Positions 45,793 through 58,206 of a DNA stretch of 64,000 nucleotides are shown piece by piece. Each line of letters starts with the position of its first letter. The first letter of the stretch is position 1. A model generated the notes under the pieces. The model searched no databases. It was not told the origin of the DNA and worked only from the letters and a program-made list of their open reading frames with translations. This DNA comes from Rhyzopertha dominica (Eukaryota; Arthropoda; Insecta; Coleoptera; Bostrichidae). The position numbers were made by a program, and so were the translations under genes. The stretch spans positions 59,603,325 through 59,667,324 of the forward strand of contig QCXZ01000064.1 in the NCBI GenBank assembly GCA_025024175.1, read 5' to 3'.

Positions 45793-46760
45793 TGAACATA
45801 ATCGATACCGTGTATAAATTTTTTATTTATATTATATTTGTATAAATTCGTTATGACATGCAAAGGCTTTTATTTTATACAACGGAAAATTAAAACTCAA
45901 TAAGGTATCACATAAAAATAGATCGCGGGTCGCCCAGTTAGCATCAGGTCTGCATTAAATAAAATTTGTTATAAAAGCTTCTATGTTTTATTGATTGCTA
46001 AATTAAATAACAAATTTCAAGAATTTATAGTGGAAAAGTTAAAATTTTAGCCAACAAGATTTTTTTGGATACGGCCCATTTAAGAACTTTGAAACGTGCC
46101 ATTAATCCCAATTGTTTAGGACGGCAGACCATAAGGTTGTAAAAACCCTCATTTACAATATAAGAGTTTACGACGGCCGACCATCAAGCTGTAAAACCCA
46201 GTGCATAAGTCAGTCTCATAGATTGCTGCTTGATACTTTAAGACCATTGAAAGTTGGCTTTACTTCAGTGGTTTCAAGTGTTTTAATATAATTAGAACCA
46301 TAAGGTTTATTATTCCTACAAACCCTTGATATTTATGAAGTTTAAAAAAACAGCTGCTCCGACTTTTAATACGATTTAAAAAAAAACATAGTTTCTTTCT
46401 ATAAGAAAATGGATTTAACGTATCACCAGATAATTAAAACTGTTCTAAAAAACTGATAGTAACAGTGTCAGATTTTGTATACATTTTTTCAGATTAGCCA
46501 TAAGTAAATTTCATGAGTAATTAGATATTTAACAAAATACAAAGATACGGTTAATTTGTTAATTTTTAGTGACCAGTTTATTTGCATAAACTCATATTTA
46601 ATTAGGTACCCAGAATCTTCTAAGCAAACATTTTCTTTAGACACTATAAAATTCCAAAAAGAAAAGTAATTAATTTCGTAGACATAAATTGTTTATTCTG
46701 AAACAATGAATACGAATACTAGTAATACTGTGTAAGTTAATTGATCCTTGTGAGATATGG
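45793..46760. other. Intergenic; short direct repeat
   Basis: AT-rich. A 35-base segment at about 46117-46151 is repeated with changes at 46167-46201 (ACGGC.GACCAT then TGTAAAA.CCC). No gene recognised. Confidence 0.4.
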
Positions 46761-46784
46761 TGTAATATCTTATCTTGCTCACTA
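46761..46784 (+). promoter_or_regulatory. Conserved upstream block with GATA site, UGT-D
   Basis: Counterpart of the block before UGT-C, ending 73 bases before the start codon. It contains CTTATCT, the complement of AGATAAG, a strong GATA-factor consensus. Confidence 0.5.
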
Positions 46785-46857
46785 TAATAGCGCGTCGCCA
46801 GTCCACAATTACATTAATTGACTTACAGTCGGGCATTGGCTATCGTTCTGTTTCGCG

Positions 46858-49349
46858 ATGAATCTACCACGAGTTTTGATTACCCTCTTTGTAGTTGCGT
46901 ATAGCGTGGAAGCGGCTAACATACTCGGAGTGTTTCCCATGCCAAGTCCCAGTCATAGTGTCCTTGGAAATGCGTTGTTCAAAGCTTTGGCAAAAAAGGG
47001 ACACCAAGTGACCATGGTTAGTCCATATCCCTTAAAGGAACCCGTGGAAAATTATACGGACATATACCTGGATGGAATGCTTGAGTACAAAGAAAGTAAG
47101 TACTGTTTAGGCAAGGTTTAGTATTGTTTGGTGCACATACTTTCTTATTTATTAGGTATTATAAAGCCAGTGACTTGTATGATAGTACCACTTGAATCTT
47201 ATCTTATTTGGAATCAGTGGCAGTTCATTTTAATTCGAATCATTCAATGCAGTAATCAACAGCAGAGAAACTTAAGTTTTCTTTACGCAAACTGCACAAA
47301 TTAGGATAACACGAACTCTGTTGTTCTTGTTGTTGAAAATACATTTTAATTAGTTTTTACTTGGCCCTGTATTGGTTGAAATATTTTATAAAAAATCCTA
47401 ATCATATGGATTTGCACTATTTATCACTCATTTACAGTTTTCTTTAATTCACGACAGTTATCATTACATTTCATTTATAATCTTCGCTGACAAAACACAG
47501 TTTTTATCTTATTTTGAAAAACAAGTATAAGTCAATATTCCAAAATTATTTTTTGTGCTGCAGTGCTCATGATACTAATTCAGCTAAATGCAGTCTATCT
47601 TTCAAGTTAGTCCAAAATTAAGAGAAAATTGCAATTTTTAACCATTCTGGTCTTATATACAGCCTCTGAAGTAATAATAGCAACATGATTTACGTTGGAA
47701 AACAATTTTTTATGGTTAGGAATAGAATAGAATAAGGAATAGTATACCCCTGATTAGATTATAATTAATATTAGATAACCTCAGTGTTTCATACTTTTAT
47801 GACAATTAAAAAAATATATTTTTAAAAATTCTTATTGGCCAAAATTTGTACAGTTTTAAATGAAATCTATAATTGTCGTTTTCGTCTTGATAATGTCACA
47901 GAATCAGCCTCATTTTATCATTATAAGCAGCCCATCTGTTATTGTTAAAACAGTACAAAATAGAATGAAATGTTATATATAATCTTGCAACACTCAGGAA
48001 ATATGCAATTCTCTAGCGCGAATGTATATCTTTATGCAAGTTATTATTCATCAAGGTCTCTAGAAAATACCGGAACCTAGTGTCTGTTCATTTCAATAAG
48101 GGTCCTTTTGGCACTACTACCATTTCTAAATTTGTTACACGTGAAGTGATCCACATTCCTTTCTAAATGTCATCAGTCGAGAAAATTTGTGTATGCAGAC
48201 GACATGGCATTGTCTTTGCAAAGTAAAGACTTTTCTGTACTTGAACAAAACCTTTCAAGTGACATCGAGACTATGAATTCCTATTTTAAAACCTGGCGCT
48301 TGTGCCCTAATCCATTGAAGACAGAAGTAACTTGCTTTCATCTCAACAACCACCAAAAGAGGAAACAGCTTCGAGTTATGTCAAATAACATAATTCTTAA
48401 ACATAACTTCTCGCCAAAATACCTTGGAGTGACCCTAGATACGTCTCTAACGTACAAGAAACATCTAGAAAACGTCAGTAAAAAATTACAGACTAGAAAT
48501 AACATCCTGCATAAGCTTGCTGGTACAAGTTGGGGTGCAAATGCAAATGTTCTCCGTACTTCTGCAACTGCTTTCCTTTATAGCACTGCTGAGTGCTGCT
48601 GTCCTGTCTGGAAAGATAGTCATGGCACAGGAAAAATTGACTCTCAGCGAAATACTGCAATGCGACTAATCATTGGAACAATTAAGTCAACTCCATTACC
48701 TTGCCTTCCGATTCTTTCAAACATTGCTCCTCCGGAGATTCGCAGACAGTTTGCTACATACAAAGCTTGGCAAAAATATCAATCAGCTCCTAATAAGTTT
48801 CTGATTTCCCGAGATCTGCAAGAGCTACCTAAAACTCGGCTAACTTCTAGAAAACCTCTGTGGACAGAAGATTTCCTTCGTGCTCCTTATACCATTGAAG
48901 ATGGATGGTGTTCTGATTGGCAACTTAAGAAACATGATATATTCAATCAGCAGCTTATAGACTATCCTACGGAAGAGGTAGCAGGGACTGACCTCCCAAG
49001 AAGGTGTTGGGCCACTCTGAATTGCTTTCGCACTGGTCATGGAAAATGCAACTTTTTCCTTAATAAATGGGATTCATCTATCAACCCTTCTTGTGAATGT
49101 GGAAATCCCCTCCAAACAATTGGACATATGGTCAACAGATGCCCCCGTACAGCATGGCCTGGTGGTTTTGCGTCTATCCATCGTGTTGATGAAGGTGTTA
49201 AAGACTGGCTTAAGACAATAGAGGTCTGACTGGAGTTTTCTGCGGTTTTCTTCAATACTTTGTCCAGAATAAATACAAACATGTATGTATCTATTATGGA
49301 TAAAGCGCAAATGCGGGATCTCTTATCGTTGAATGAAAATATTTTTTAA

Positions 49350-49410
<61 letters not shown>

Positions 49411-51207
49411 ATAAAAGTTGACCGTCGTCGCATGAAATTAACAGTACTGTGGAATGTATTAATGATTTTCATAAGAATATTATATATACATAGCAATTAA
49501 TCACAGTACTGGAACTTTCGTCGCGAAGAACAAAGTCAAAGATTACCACTTGAAAATGGCAAGTGCGACCTTGCCGAAACGTCTGAAGAACGGTCCTCCT
49601 GAGGATCAAGCTACTACACGGAATACAACCCGAAAAAGTTTCACACCATATATATACCTTTAAAGAAGTAGTCGTATGTCTACCAAACTAGTAAAAGTAT
49701 TTTGATAGCCATTCATGCGACGGAATTTAATAAAACCTCATTGCATTTAATTTCTTCGGCGAACAACCAGATGAACTGGCTCTAAATATTCTATTTTTTA
49801 GGATCTGTGAAGCAAATGATGAACTTCAACACAAGCTTCTGGAGTGCCTTTAACTTTATGAGCGTAATCACTGAAGGCGCTGAAGTACAGGCCCAAAGTC
49901 AAGCATTGGATCAATTGATAAAGTCCAACGCAACTTTTGACCTATGCATCGTAATGGCGTTTGGAACAGAAGTATTTTTGGGTCTAGCTCATCATCACAA
50001 GATACCGGTGATACTCTTTAGTACACTGGGACCGACTGAGGCACACAGTTGGATGATGGGTGCCCCCTTGGAATTATCTTACGTTCCTAACATGCTTCTC
50101 TCATATCCAGATGAAATGACTTTCTTTCAAAGAGTTTTGAATACTTTATCTGCAGTACTGTTTCTAATTATGCAAAATTACTTCCTCAACCCTGCATATG
50201 ATGCTGTGATGCACAAGCGTTTTCCTGAAGCTCCCCCACTGAAAGAATTGCTGGACAACGTCGATCTCATGTTGTTCAATTCTCACTACAGTATAGAAGG
50301 TCCGAGACCTTATCTTCCAAACATGATCCAAGTTGGTGGTCTACAAATGGAAGATGAAGAACTACCTAAAGATCTCAAGAAGTTCTTGGACGGAGCCAAA
50401 GATGGTGCCGTGTTTTTCAGTCTGGGCTCGAACTTGAAGAGTTCCGAGTTGCCTGAAGATAAACTAAATGAAATATTGAGAGTTTTTAGCAGGTTTCCTG
50501 GGTATAGGTTTTTGTGGAAATTTGAGGTTGATGGGACTCAACTACCTGAGAACGTGAAGATTGGGAAATGGTTACCGCAACGTGCTGTTCTGAGTAAGAC
50601 ATTTGCTAAGTTTATGAATAAGCTACTATTTTCGATTTGTTACAGGTCATCCGAAAGTTGAAGTTTTTATTACCCATGCTGGATTACTCAGTACGACTGA
50701 AGCTGTTTACCATGGAGTGCCTATGATTGCAATACCAGGATTTGGAGATCAGAAAGCTAACGCAGCAAAGATAGTATCAAAGGAGTATGGATTAAGATTA
50801 GAGATGGACAACTGGAATGAAGAAACTCTTTACGCTGCTATATTCGAGATCATTAATAACCCAAAGTAAATGGCTTTCCATTCTCTTCATTTCAATTACT
50901 TTACCAAACGATTTGCAGGTACAAAGAAAATATCGCTAGAGCATCAGATTTGATGAGAAATCCACTAGTTAAGCCCATGGATACAGCTGTGTATTGGGTC
51001 GAGCATGTTTTGAAATACAAGGGAGCAAAACATCTAAGGAATGCTGGTATGAAGCTGAGTTGGTACCAATACCTTTTGCTGGATGTCTTTGCCTTCTTAA
51101 TAGCAGTTGCGGTTATATTGGCAGTGATCGCTTTCTATACGTTCCGTGCCATTTTTAGGTATTTGAAGAGGAAGCTAGGAAGACAGCAGAAAGTTAAGAA
51201 GAATTAG
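46858..51207 (+). CDS. UDP-glycosyltransferase (UGT-D), four exons, intact
   Basis: Proposed exons 46858-47095, 49802-50593, 50646-50865, 50919-51207 (238+792+220+289; 512 residues), all borders GT/AG. Signal peptide MNLPRVLITLFVVAYSVEA, then ANILGVFPMPSPSH. Exon 2 has FDLCIVMAFGTEVFLGLAHH and FFSLGSNLKSSELPEDKL; exon 3 has HPKVEVFITHAGLLSTTEAV and FGDQKANAAKIVSKEYG. C-terminal helix YLLLDVFAFLIAVAVILAVIAF and tail KVKKN (KxKxx). Its first intron has grown to 2.7 kb through a LINE fragment and a TA microsatellite. Closest relative in the window is UGT-C. Looks functional; acceptor and sugar donor unknown. Confidence 0.92.
48140..49440 (+). pseudogene. LINE ORF2 C-terminal fragment in UGT-D intron
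   Basis: A 346-codon open frame (48189-49229) starts at the reverse transcriptase active site (MYADDMALSLQSKDF), continues through NPLKTEVTCFHLNN, SPKYLGVTLDTSLTYKKHL and a thumb region, and ends with a CECG..QTIGHMVNRCP zinc-finger-like tail. Everything 5' of the YADD box is missing, so it is a truncated insertion, but the remaining frame is fully open. The 3' part shares sequence with a second copy at 62770-63990 on the other strand up to AACAGTACTGT (about 49440). It sits in sense orientation within the UGT-D intron. Confidence 0.8.
49355..49407. repeat. (TA)n microsatellite
   Basis: About 26 uninterrupted TA dinucleotides inside the 3' region of the LINE copy; the sister copy at 62.8 kb lacks the expansion. 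Confidence 0.9.
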
Positions 51208-52521
51208 TTTTTTTTGTAGTCATCTCTGTTGGTGATTATATATACTATTTATTTGCATTTGTGATTCAGTGGTTTTCAAGCGTGTTGATAATTTTGTAAC
51301 GAACAAAAAACTGTGATATTCTTCTACCATTCTAAAATAAAATCTATCAAGGTACACTTACGAACTAAAGAATTATAAAGATGCTCATAAATAAAGTATA
51401 TTTGTTTTTCTTTAACCTAAAATCGTTTATATTAATATATTATCTGAGATTAAGCTTGATATTTACAGAGTGTTCTGATTTTAGTGTGGACTGAAAATGT
51501 TTTAAAGATGCGTAGTTGTTTTTATTACATTAATAACAGAGCTCTGCTTGAACTAAACATTACAACTGTTTGGTATGACAAGCAGTTTTAAAAATACGAC
51601 ATTACTTTTCATTACTTATTAATAACTAGAATTATAATCGCATTAGAACGTGATTTCTTTGCAACCTTGGTATTCAAAGGAATTAAGTTTTTACATAATA
51701 AAAAGGTTGTCATCGTAGAAGCATAAAAGCATTTAAATAATTATTGTCGCAGAAAGCGGATTTGCCGTTAGCTAATAGTTTCATTCATGTATTGCTAATA
51801 ATGTAACAGTAACACTCATTTTCTTTGCTGCGAGTAGTTCTCATACTCGCATTGTTCATAGAAAAAACATAAATGTTGTAATAATTGTGTTCATATACTT
51901 ACCTACCAATTTAAAAATGCTATAGGTACAATTTTTAGATAGGGCTATATTGGGCTGTAATTTTCAGCAACGTATTTCATGAATCGTCGTTGTAATTTTA
52001 ACATTTAAGTTTAATTTCATTTTTTAAGTATACTTTTCGCTTGTTTATATGACGAATGCGCCAAAATATTGAATAAATGTTGGTATCCCTATGCTGAAAG
52101 TTGGGATACTGTAATTCGTTCTTGCTGAAGTGACCTGTAAACCTGTAAGTTGCGCTTGAAACATGGACAGTTAGATGGCTCTGTATGAGCGAATTATGTG
52201 AGAATCCTTGAGATTATTTTGGAATTAATTGCGTTTATTGTTGCTGTTGTTTGTTGTTATATAATTAGACCGCCAGGATTTAATATTTCGGATGTAATTC
52301 AAATTTTAAAAAGGGTTCTGTGATAACGTAATAAAGAATATGTGACGAGATTTTCTACCAAACTGAATAAATTTATATGAATCAAATGTTTAATGTAAAT
52401 TTGAGTGACTTAGCATGTTTATACGATACAAGATATAGATATATTATCCAGATTGCTATGATAACGTGGTACACATTCCTTATCGTGTCACTTCGCCATG
52501 TGTCTATAATAATAGTTTAAA
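51208..52521. other. Intergenic, no gene
   Basis: AT-rich spacer between UGT-D and UGT-E, with an AATAAA-type signal near 51346. Nothing else recognised. Confidence 0.45.
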
Positions 52522-54342
52522 ATGAAGTTACTTGTAGTATTAATCGTATTAGTATATTACAGAAAAGCGGCCAATATTCTTGGTGTATGCACTGCTCAAA
52601 GCTTTAGCCAGAAAGGGACACAATGTCACTATGATGAGTGCCTATCCTCTGAAAGAGGAAAATTATACCGATATATTTTTTGATGAAGTAATAGAGTGTA
52701 AAGAGCGTTAGTATTCAGAATAGGTGAGAGTACTTAATTGTTTTATTAGGCTATTCCAAAGCTTTCCATACAATTGTTGTGTTGGGTCGTGATTACTCAC
52801 AATGCACATCAAAATATGATGTTTTGTACCTCTCTACAATTCATTCTATAAAAGGTGCTTTGAACATAGGTCCAAGTGATTCTGCGTGATGTTTAAAAAT
52901 TATTCCTACACCTGTATGTGCAATCATTTAAGCTTGGTTACTAATTGAATTGTAGCATAATTATTTTTCACATTTTCAGCCTTTTTGCTACTTCTTATCT
53001 CTATTCCGCATCTCACATTGTACTTAATTCTGGATTTCTGTAACTACACCCACAGGAAGTTTCTTATTCTTATTCATTCTCATAGCCAAGTCTTGGACCA
53101 GTTGCTGAAGACCTCTGCGTAATAAACACTTACGCATCTGATGTGTTTTTAGCATTGGCCCACCACTACAATTCTTTAGTGGTCAGTTTCAGCCCCCTGG
53201 GACCGAATGAAGTGACCAATATCATTGTGGGAGCCCCAGGAGAATTCTCTTATGTTCCCAACTTGCTGCTTGGATTTCCAGACGAAATGACATTTTTCTA
53301 AAGAGTGGACAATACAATGGTTGGAATACTAATTCAGCTAGTTAAAAATTTCTTGACTGATCCGATGCAGGATGTCGTAGTTCACAAGTGTTTTCCTAGC
53401 GCTCCTCCTCTGAACGAATTGATTAACAACATAGATATTTGATTCGCACTACAGCATAGAAAGTCCGAGACCTTATCTTTTAAACATGATCCAAGAAGGT
53501 GGCCAACAAACAGAGGAGGAAGAACTTCCTCAAGATCTTTAGAAGTTCTTGGATGGAGCCGAAGGCGGCGCCGTGTTTTTCAGTTTGAAAAGCTCTGACT
53601 TGTCTCGAGACAAACTAGAGGAGATACTGAGTGTTTTTAGCAAGTTTCCTGATGGGCGATTTCTTTGGAAGTTTGAAGTTGATGGCCTCGAACTACCAAA
53701 GAACGTGAAAATTGGAAAATAGTTACCACAGCGTGGGGTATTAGGCAGGATGCTAGCGAAATTTAACGGCAGGTTGATATTTCGGCCATCCAAATGTTGA
53801 TCTGTTCATCACCCATGGTGGATTGCTTAGCTTAACAGAAGTTGTATATTACGCACTACCCTTGATCGTTATACCTGCGTTTGGAGACCAAAAAGCTGAC
53901 ACTGCAAAGACAGTCACAAGCCAATACGGTTTGATATAAATGATTTGAACGAAGACAGCCTTTTCGCTGCTATTTCTGAAGTCACAAATAATCCCAAGTA
54001 AAATCTTTTGTACCCCATTTGCAGTAATTAGATGAATCGGGTTTCAGGTATAAGGAAAATAATTCCAAATCTTCAAATTTGATGAGAAATCCTCTGGTTA
54101 AACCAATGGATACTGCCATATACTGGATTGAACATGTTTTAAAGTACAAAGGTGTGCCACATCTTTAGAATGCTGGTTTGAAGCTGAGCTGGTACCAGTA
54201 TCACTTAGTAGATGTCATTGCTTTTTTGATCGTGGTTGCCCTCGCTCTAGGATTGATCAATTTCTATGTATTCCGAGGCATCTTTAGGTTCTCGAAGAGA
54301 AAGCTGGGAAGGGGAAGGCAACAAAAGCTCAAAGGAAACTAA
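52522..54342 (+). pseudogene. UGT-E, full-length UGT pseudogene
   Basis: All four exons are recognisable: about 52522-52706, 53085-53750, 53785-53997 and 54048-54342. Exon 1 lost the segment that normally reads FPxPSPSHxxLG. The start of exon 2 is missing. In-frame stops occur in exon 2 (at TTTTTCTAAAGAG, CTTTAGAAG and AAATAGTTACC) and exon 4 (CATCTTTAGAATG), and a frameshift lies in exon 3. The donor after exon 2 is GC and the following acceptor AG is destroyed. It still shows FITHGGLLSLTE and FGDQKAD. Interestingly it keeps THGG where the intact neighbours have THAG. Confidence 0.92.
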
Positions 54343-54403
54343 TGTTCTTCAACGAGATTAGGTTTTCACGGAATTGTTTGTAAATAAACTATAAGAACAA
54401 ATT

Positions 54404-54717
54404 AANATGCATGTGTATACTGTGCTGTCTACACCTCAACCAACTGCAGATAGATCTATTTCGCTGTCATTACAGCTCATCAGTGCAGTTTAGGTCTAGT
54501 GTAGACAGCACGGCATAGAACTGGTTTTGCTTATATACCAAAGCAATGGTATGATATAAGTAAGAATTTAGGATGACAATGCCATCTGTCAGCGTTACAC
54601 TGACATGATGACAAAGCCACCTAGCTGCCTTAACGGGTACTACTTCCTAAAGTAGGTGGCTTTGTCATCATGTCAGTGTAACGCTGACAGATGGCATTGC
54701 CATCCTGAATTCTTACT
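54404..54717. mobile_element. Hammerhead-ribozyme foldback retroelement, copy 2
   Basis: A 314-bp insertion just after UGT-E, flanked by the 14-bp direct repeat TATAAGAACAAATT (54390-54403 and 54718-54731). It is closely related to 3934-4578 and has the same two outer ends (ATGCATGT at the left, GCCATCCTGAATTCTTACT at the right). The long left part (54404-54648) is the inverted copy with the ribozyme; the short right part (54649-54717) repeats a piece of it in the opposite direction. No coding capacity. Confidence 0.82.
54414..54518 (-). ncRNA. Hammerhead ribozyme, type I (minus strand)
   Basis: Minus strand: CTGATGA at 54483-54477, stem II with the same 5 pairs and AATG loop as in the 4-kb copies, GAAA at 54462-54459, stem III ATAG/CTAT with loop AT (TA in the other copies), triplet ATC, predicted cut between 54449 and 54448. 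Stem I pairs AACTGCA/TGCAGTT plus a long outer stem. Core intact. Confidence 0.88.
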
Positions 54718-54731
54718 TATAAGAACAAATT

Positions 54732-57214
54732 GATAGTGCAGTTGTGATAGTTATATGATATGGTACATTTACAATTAATTAATGGCACAAACAACCTTGG
54801 TAGCTTATATTTTATTGCATATTTTACGGCTAAGAAAGCTTACATTCTTATATTTCCATTGTATGCACAAAATTTCCAACTATTGGTGTTATAACGCCAC
54901 ACTTCACGTTTGCTTTGGGAAGACGTCATAAAATATTCGACCTGCTAAAGAAATCGCATCCAGCGGATTATTATGGTGGAGGTTCCTTTGAGACTATCTA
55001 GGGCACGCTAAAATGTCTTAAAAAGGAAACGTATTAACGTATTGGCAGCCGAATGAAGATGTAGCGGCCATAAGATCAAGCCCGCCCGTTTGAAGTTTCG
55101 CGGAGCGGTTCTTTTGGTGCAGAATTTAGGGCTTTGGAAACGGGGAATTAAAGCCACGGATTTCCAATATGACGCTACATAAGAAGCTGATTTATAAAAG
55201 CTGCTATATTCAATAATGTTCAGAAAATGTGGTTTTACGTTAGCATTGTTCGTAGCTGATATACACATTATTATCTTCGTTAGAGAATTGACAATGAATA
55301 TTCGAAAGCGTATCTAAACGATCTAAGAATAAAAAATTGTGGAGCGGGGGCCTAAATAATTTTGGTAAAGGTATAGTACTCGCTTCATATATTTGTATGC
55401 CTTTTTTAAATGTGTGCGATATTCGCTTGATTAAATAACATAAACTCATTAACAAAATATCTTGATTTCTCTCCTAGCAGCGGCAACACTATACACAACA
55501 GTGTGAAAACACATAGCAACAATTTTGGTGTTATATATATATTTTGTACTACAAATATTTCATAGCTTTCTCTTTTGTTCCAGGTATTGGAAGGAAATTA
55601 GTACCAACATCTTCAATCATATTTGGTAAGCTCGTTTTTTATTCAGTATACTGTTCCAGGCCATACAACAATACTAAACAGGAAAACAGTAGGGACTTAA
55701 TACTACTACAGCTATTACAGATTTAATTATATGTGTTGAAGGCCTTTGAGCCAAATGTCAGTAAATATTTGACGGTTTTCGAAGCCGTTATTAACATAAC
55801 TTAATTAAATTTAGACAGCTGGCCTGATAGAGAGAGTCCCTTTTTTCTATTAATGGCTAATTTTTCACTTATTTTTCAGTTATTTCACCAAGCTAGCAGC
55901 TCTCGTATTTTCCTTAACAAGCTTAAAAATTTCAACTCCGCAATGGCACCACCGCAGTTAATTTAATAGGCAACAGATACCACCAACAGGGCTCCGCTTT
56001 TGTGTAGCGGCAAATTAAATTTTAAAGTAAATCTGGAACACACTGTTAATGGTTGCCTTTTGGCAATCTGTTAGTTTTTATTCTCAATTTTAACACTCGA
56101 AGCGACAATATAGCTATTCCGCTATATTCATATTCATATAAATATCCAGTTTTTAAATTTATTTTAAGGAAACCTCCTTCAGTTCAAAAAACTACAGATT
56201 CATATAAAGGTTACTTGCAGTTTTTGAGATGAGAGCTAGAAAATCTTTAATGAACATTTCACGAGTGACAGCGTTTCATTTACTTGACATTGTTTTGGAG
56301 GACCTCAGTTTTGTAGTCTTTTTTGGCTTTTCAGTTGGCACTCCTAGCTGATGAATTTAAAAAGGACGAAACCAGAGATGTAGGTTCAGAATGACAACCC
56401 TCTAAGGTAATGAGGAACTAAAAAGAAGGATTTTTTCAAATTTTTCGAAAACCTTCTTAAAGGGGGCAATATTTTTTTTTGACGCTTCAGACATTGCTTC
56501 CTCTCACTTGCCATGCCAGTGTAGCCACGTGCGCTCAAGCACGATACACTTATATATTCTTATCGATTCACGGTGTATTACAAAAGTTTGGCCATGTGAG
56601 ATATGAAATATTTCTGCACGTGTTACCCCGTGATTCATGCCCGTTACATGATATCTAAATCGTAAGGTGGCTGCAGCNGGATATCTGGGTCAAATGATAT
56701 TTGATTCCGTGGATACTGCGGTCGGAGTCTGTAAATTGCTCCTTCGTGTTCGTGGATCAGTTTNTTTTCATATTTTTTACAAGCGGTATGGACCTAATTT
56801 TTCTGAATGTCATTGTATGATTTAATTTGCATATAGTAAAAAACTTAAGTAATTTTTGAATTGTCAAAGTAAGTTCCGCAACATAGGTCTACTATTCGTA
56901 TTTTAGCATCAGTCATTGATTCCTGAATTTTCATACGAATTTGGTCTCGTATTTAGGATCCTTTATTAATTAAAAACTAATTTTATATTAAAAACTGTTT
57001 TGAATTTAAAAACAAAATTTCTAATATTAATGTTCCAAATAACCAGTAATTTCCCTTTATACAAACATACCAGTAGCATTAATAGATACTATTATCGTAA
57101 AAAAAACAGGAATTAGAACAATACACAAATATCCCAAAAACAGAGTTGATTAAGCATTAAACATCAGATTGTGTAAAAATTATTTCCAACTTGAAAACAA
57201 TTTTTAAAAACAGA
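54732..57214. other. Intergenic; GC-richer island at 55010-55340
   Basis: No gene recognised. About 55010-55200 is GC-richer and non-repetitive. Unresolved bases at 56679 and 56764. Confidence 0.4.
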
Positions 57215-57940
57215 TATTTGCAGTAGCAATGGGATCCCACATCTTTAGTAGCATAGCCCAACTGATAATGGAAGATTTAGAAACAGCAGTAACGAACAAA
57301 GTAAATTACATAAAACTATATATAAGATGTGTGGATGATCTGTTCTTAATAATATCAGAGGACAGAACGAATTTTAAATATATTTACTAGGTATTACCCA
57401 AAAGAAGAGAAGAACAACGTAATTAACTATCTTGACCTTACGCTGATTAAAAAGAATAACAAAATTATCACCAAATGGTACTCGAAACCAACGTCATCAG
57501 GAAGATTCCTAAATTACCACTCTAATCACCCATACAAACAAAAACTAGCTATCTTGGACTATACAATATAGCGAGTAACCTACAAAAATTAGAAATGAAA
57601 TTTTACATGCTAAAAATAAACGATTAACCCAATAATCTAATATACAACTTCATAAAACAACAACTGTACAATAGCATGCAATATGAAAAACCGGAAAAAA
57701 CCACAAACCACAAATACTTGGCCCTACCATACATTCCACCCCTTACACAAAAAATAAAAACATACTAAAACCATATAATATCTTAACTACGTATAAACCA
57801 ATAAACACAATTAAACAGTTCTACACACCCTTTAAAACAAGAAGACCGCACGATACAAGGACATATTCAGTATACAATGTGTGAAATCATGTCAGATTGC
57901 AAGGCATTTGCGGAGAGAACAAAAGTTTGTTAACGATGGC
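57215..57940 (+). pseudogene. Penelope-like element reverse transcriptase relic
   Basis: The reading VAMGSHIFSSIAQLIMEDLE (from about 57228), YIKLYIRCVDDLFLII (active-site box with DD, about 57330), then after a frameshift INYLDLTLIKKNNKI and KWYSKPTSSGRFLNYHSNHP follows the order typical of Penelope-like reverse transcriptases. Downstream the frame is decayed through about 57830. A weak GIY-YIG-endonuclease-like trace (SVYNV, then GICGEN) lies at about 57870-57930. The N-terminal part is missing. Dead copy, but evidence that such elements have been present in this genome. Confidence 0.78.
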
Positions 57941-57954
57941 GTCAGGTCGAATTT

Positions 57955-58135
57955 AGAGATCATTATTATTTTTATCGTACTTTGATTAAAGTCAAGAAAA
58001 TATGCGTGTTGATGCATTATCGAGATTGTCTGTGAACGACACAGTTACTGAAAATGTTGATTTGGATTATTTGCGTTTTGTAGAAAAATCAGAAGTTATT
58101 GACATCAGTAAGATTTGTTCAGAGACACGTAAAGA
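57955..58135 (+). pseudogene. Gypsy-like pol, left part
   Basis: From about 57990 the reading SQENMRVDALSRLSVND is the end of RNase H in gypsy-type pol proteins; it continues to KICSETRKD at 58135, where the 3-kb foldback element interrupts it. The reading resumes after 61156 with VVLGYVKYVFGDEL. A stop upstream of the RVDALSRL motif shows decay. Confidence 0.78.
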
Positions 58136-58206
58136 TACGATGGCTCTGAAGGGCCAAGCAAAAATAAAAATAAAACACGATTTATATTTTATACATGGAA
58201 GTGAAA

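Noticed and set aside
49540..49640. Hammerhead-like text CCGAAACGTCTGAAGAA
   Set aside because: CGAAAC is present but CTGATGA is not, and the order of elements is wrong for a hammerhead.
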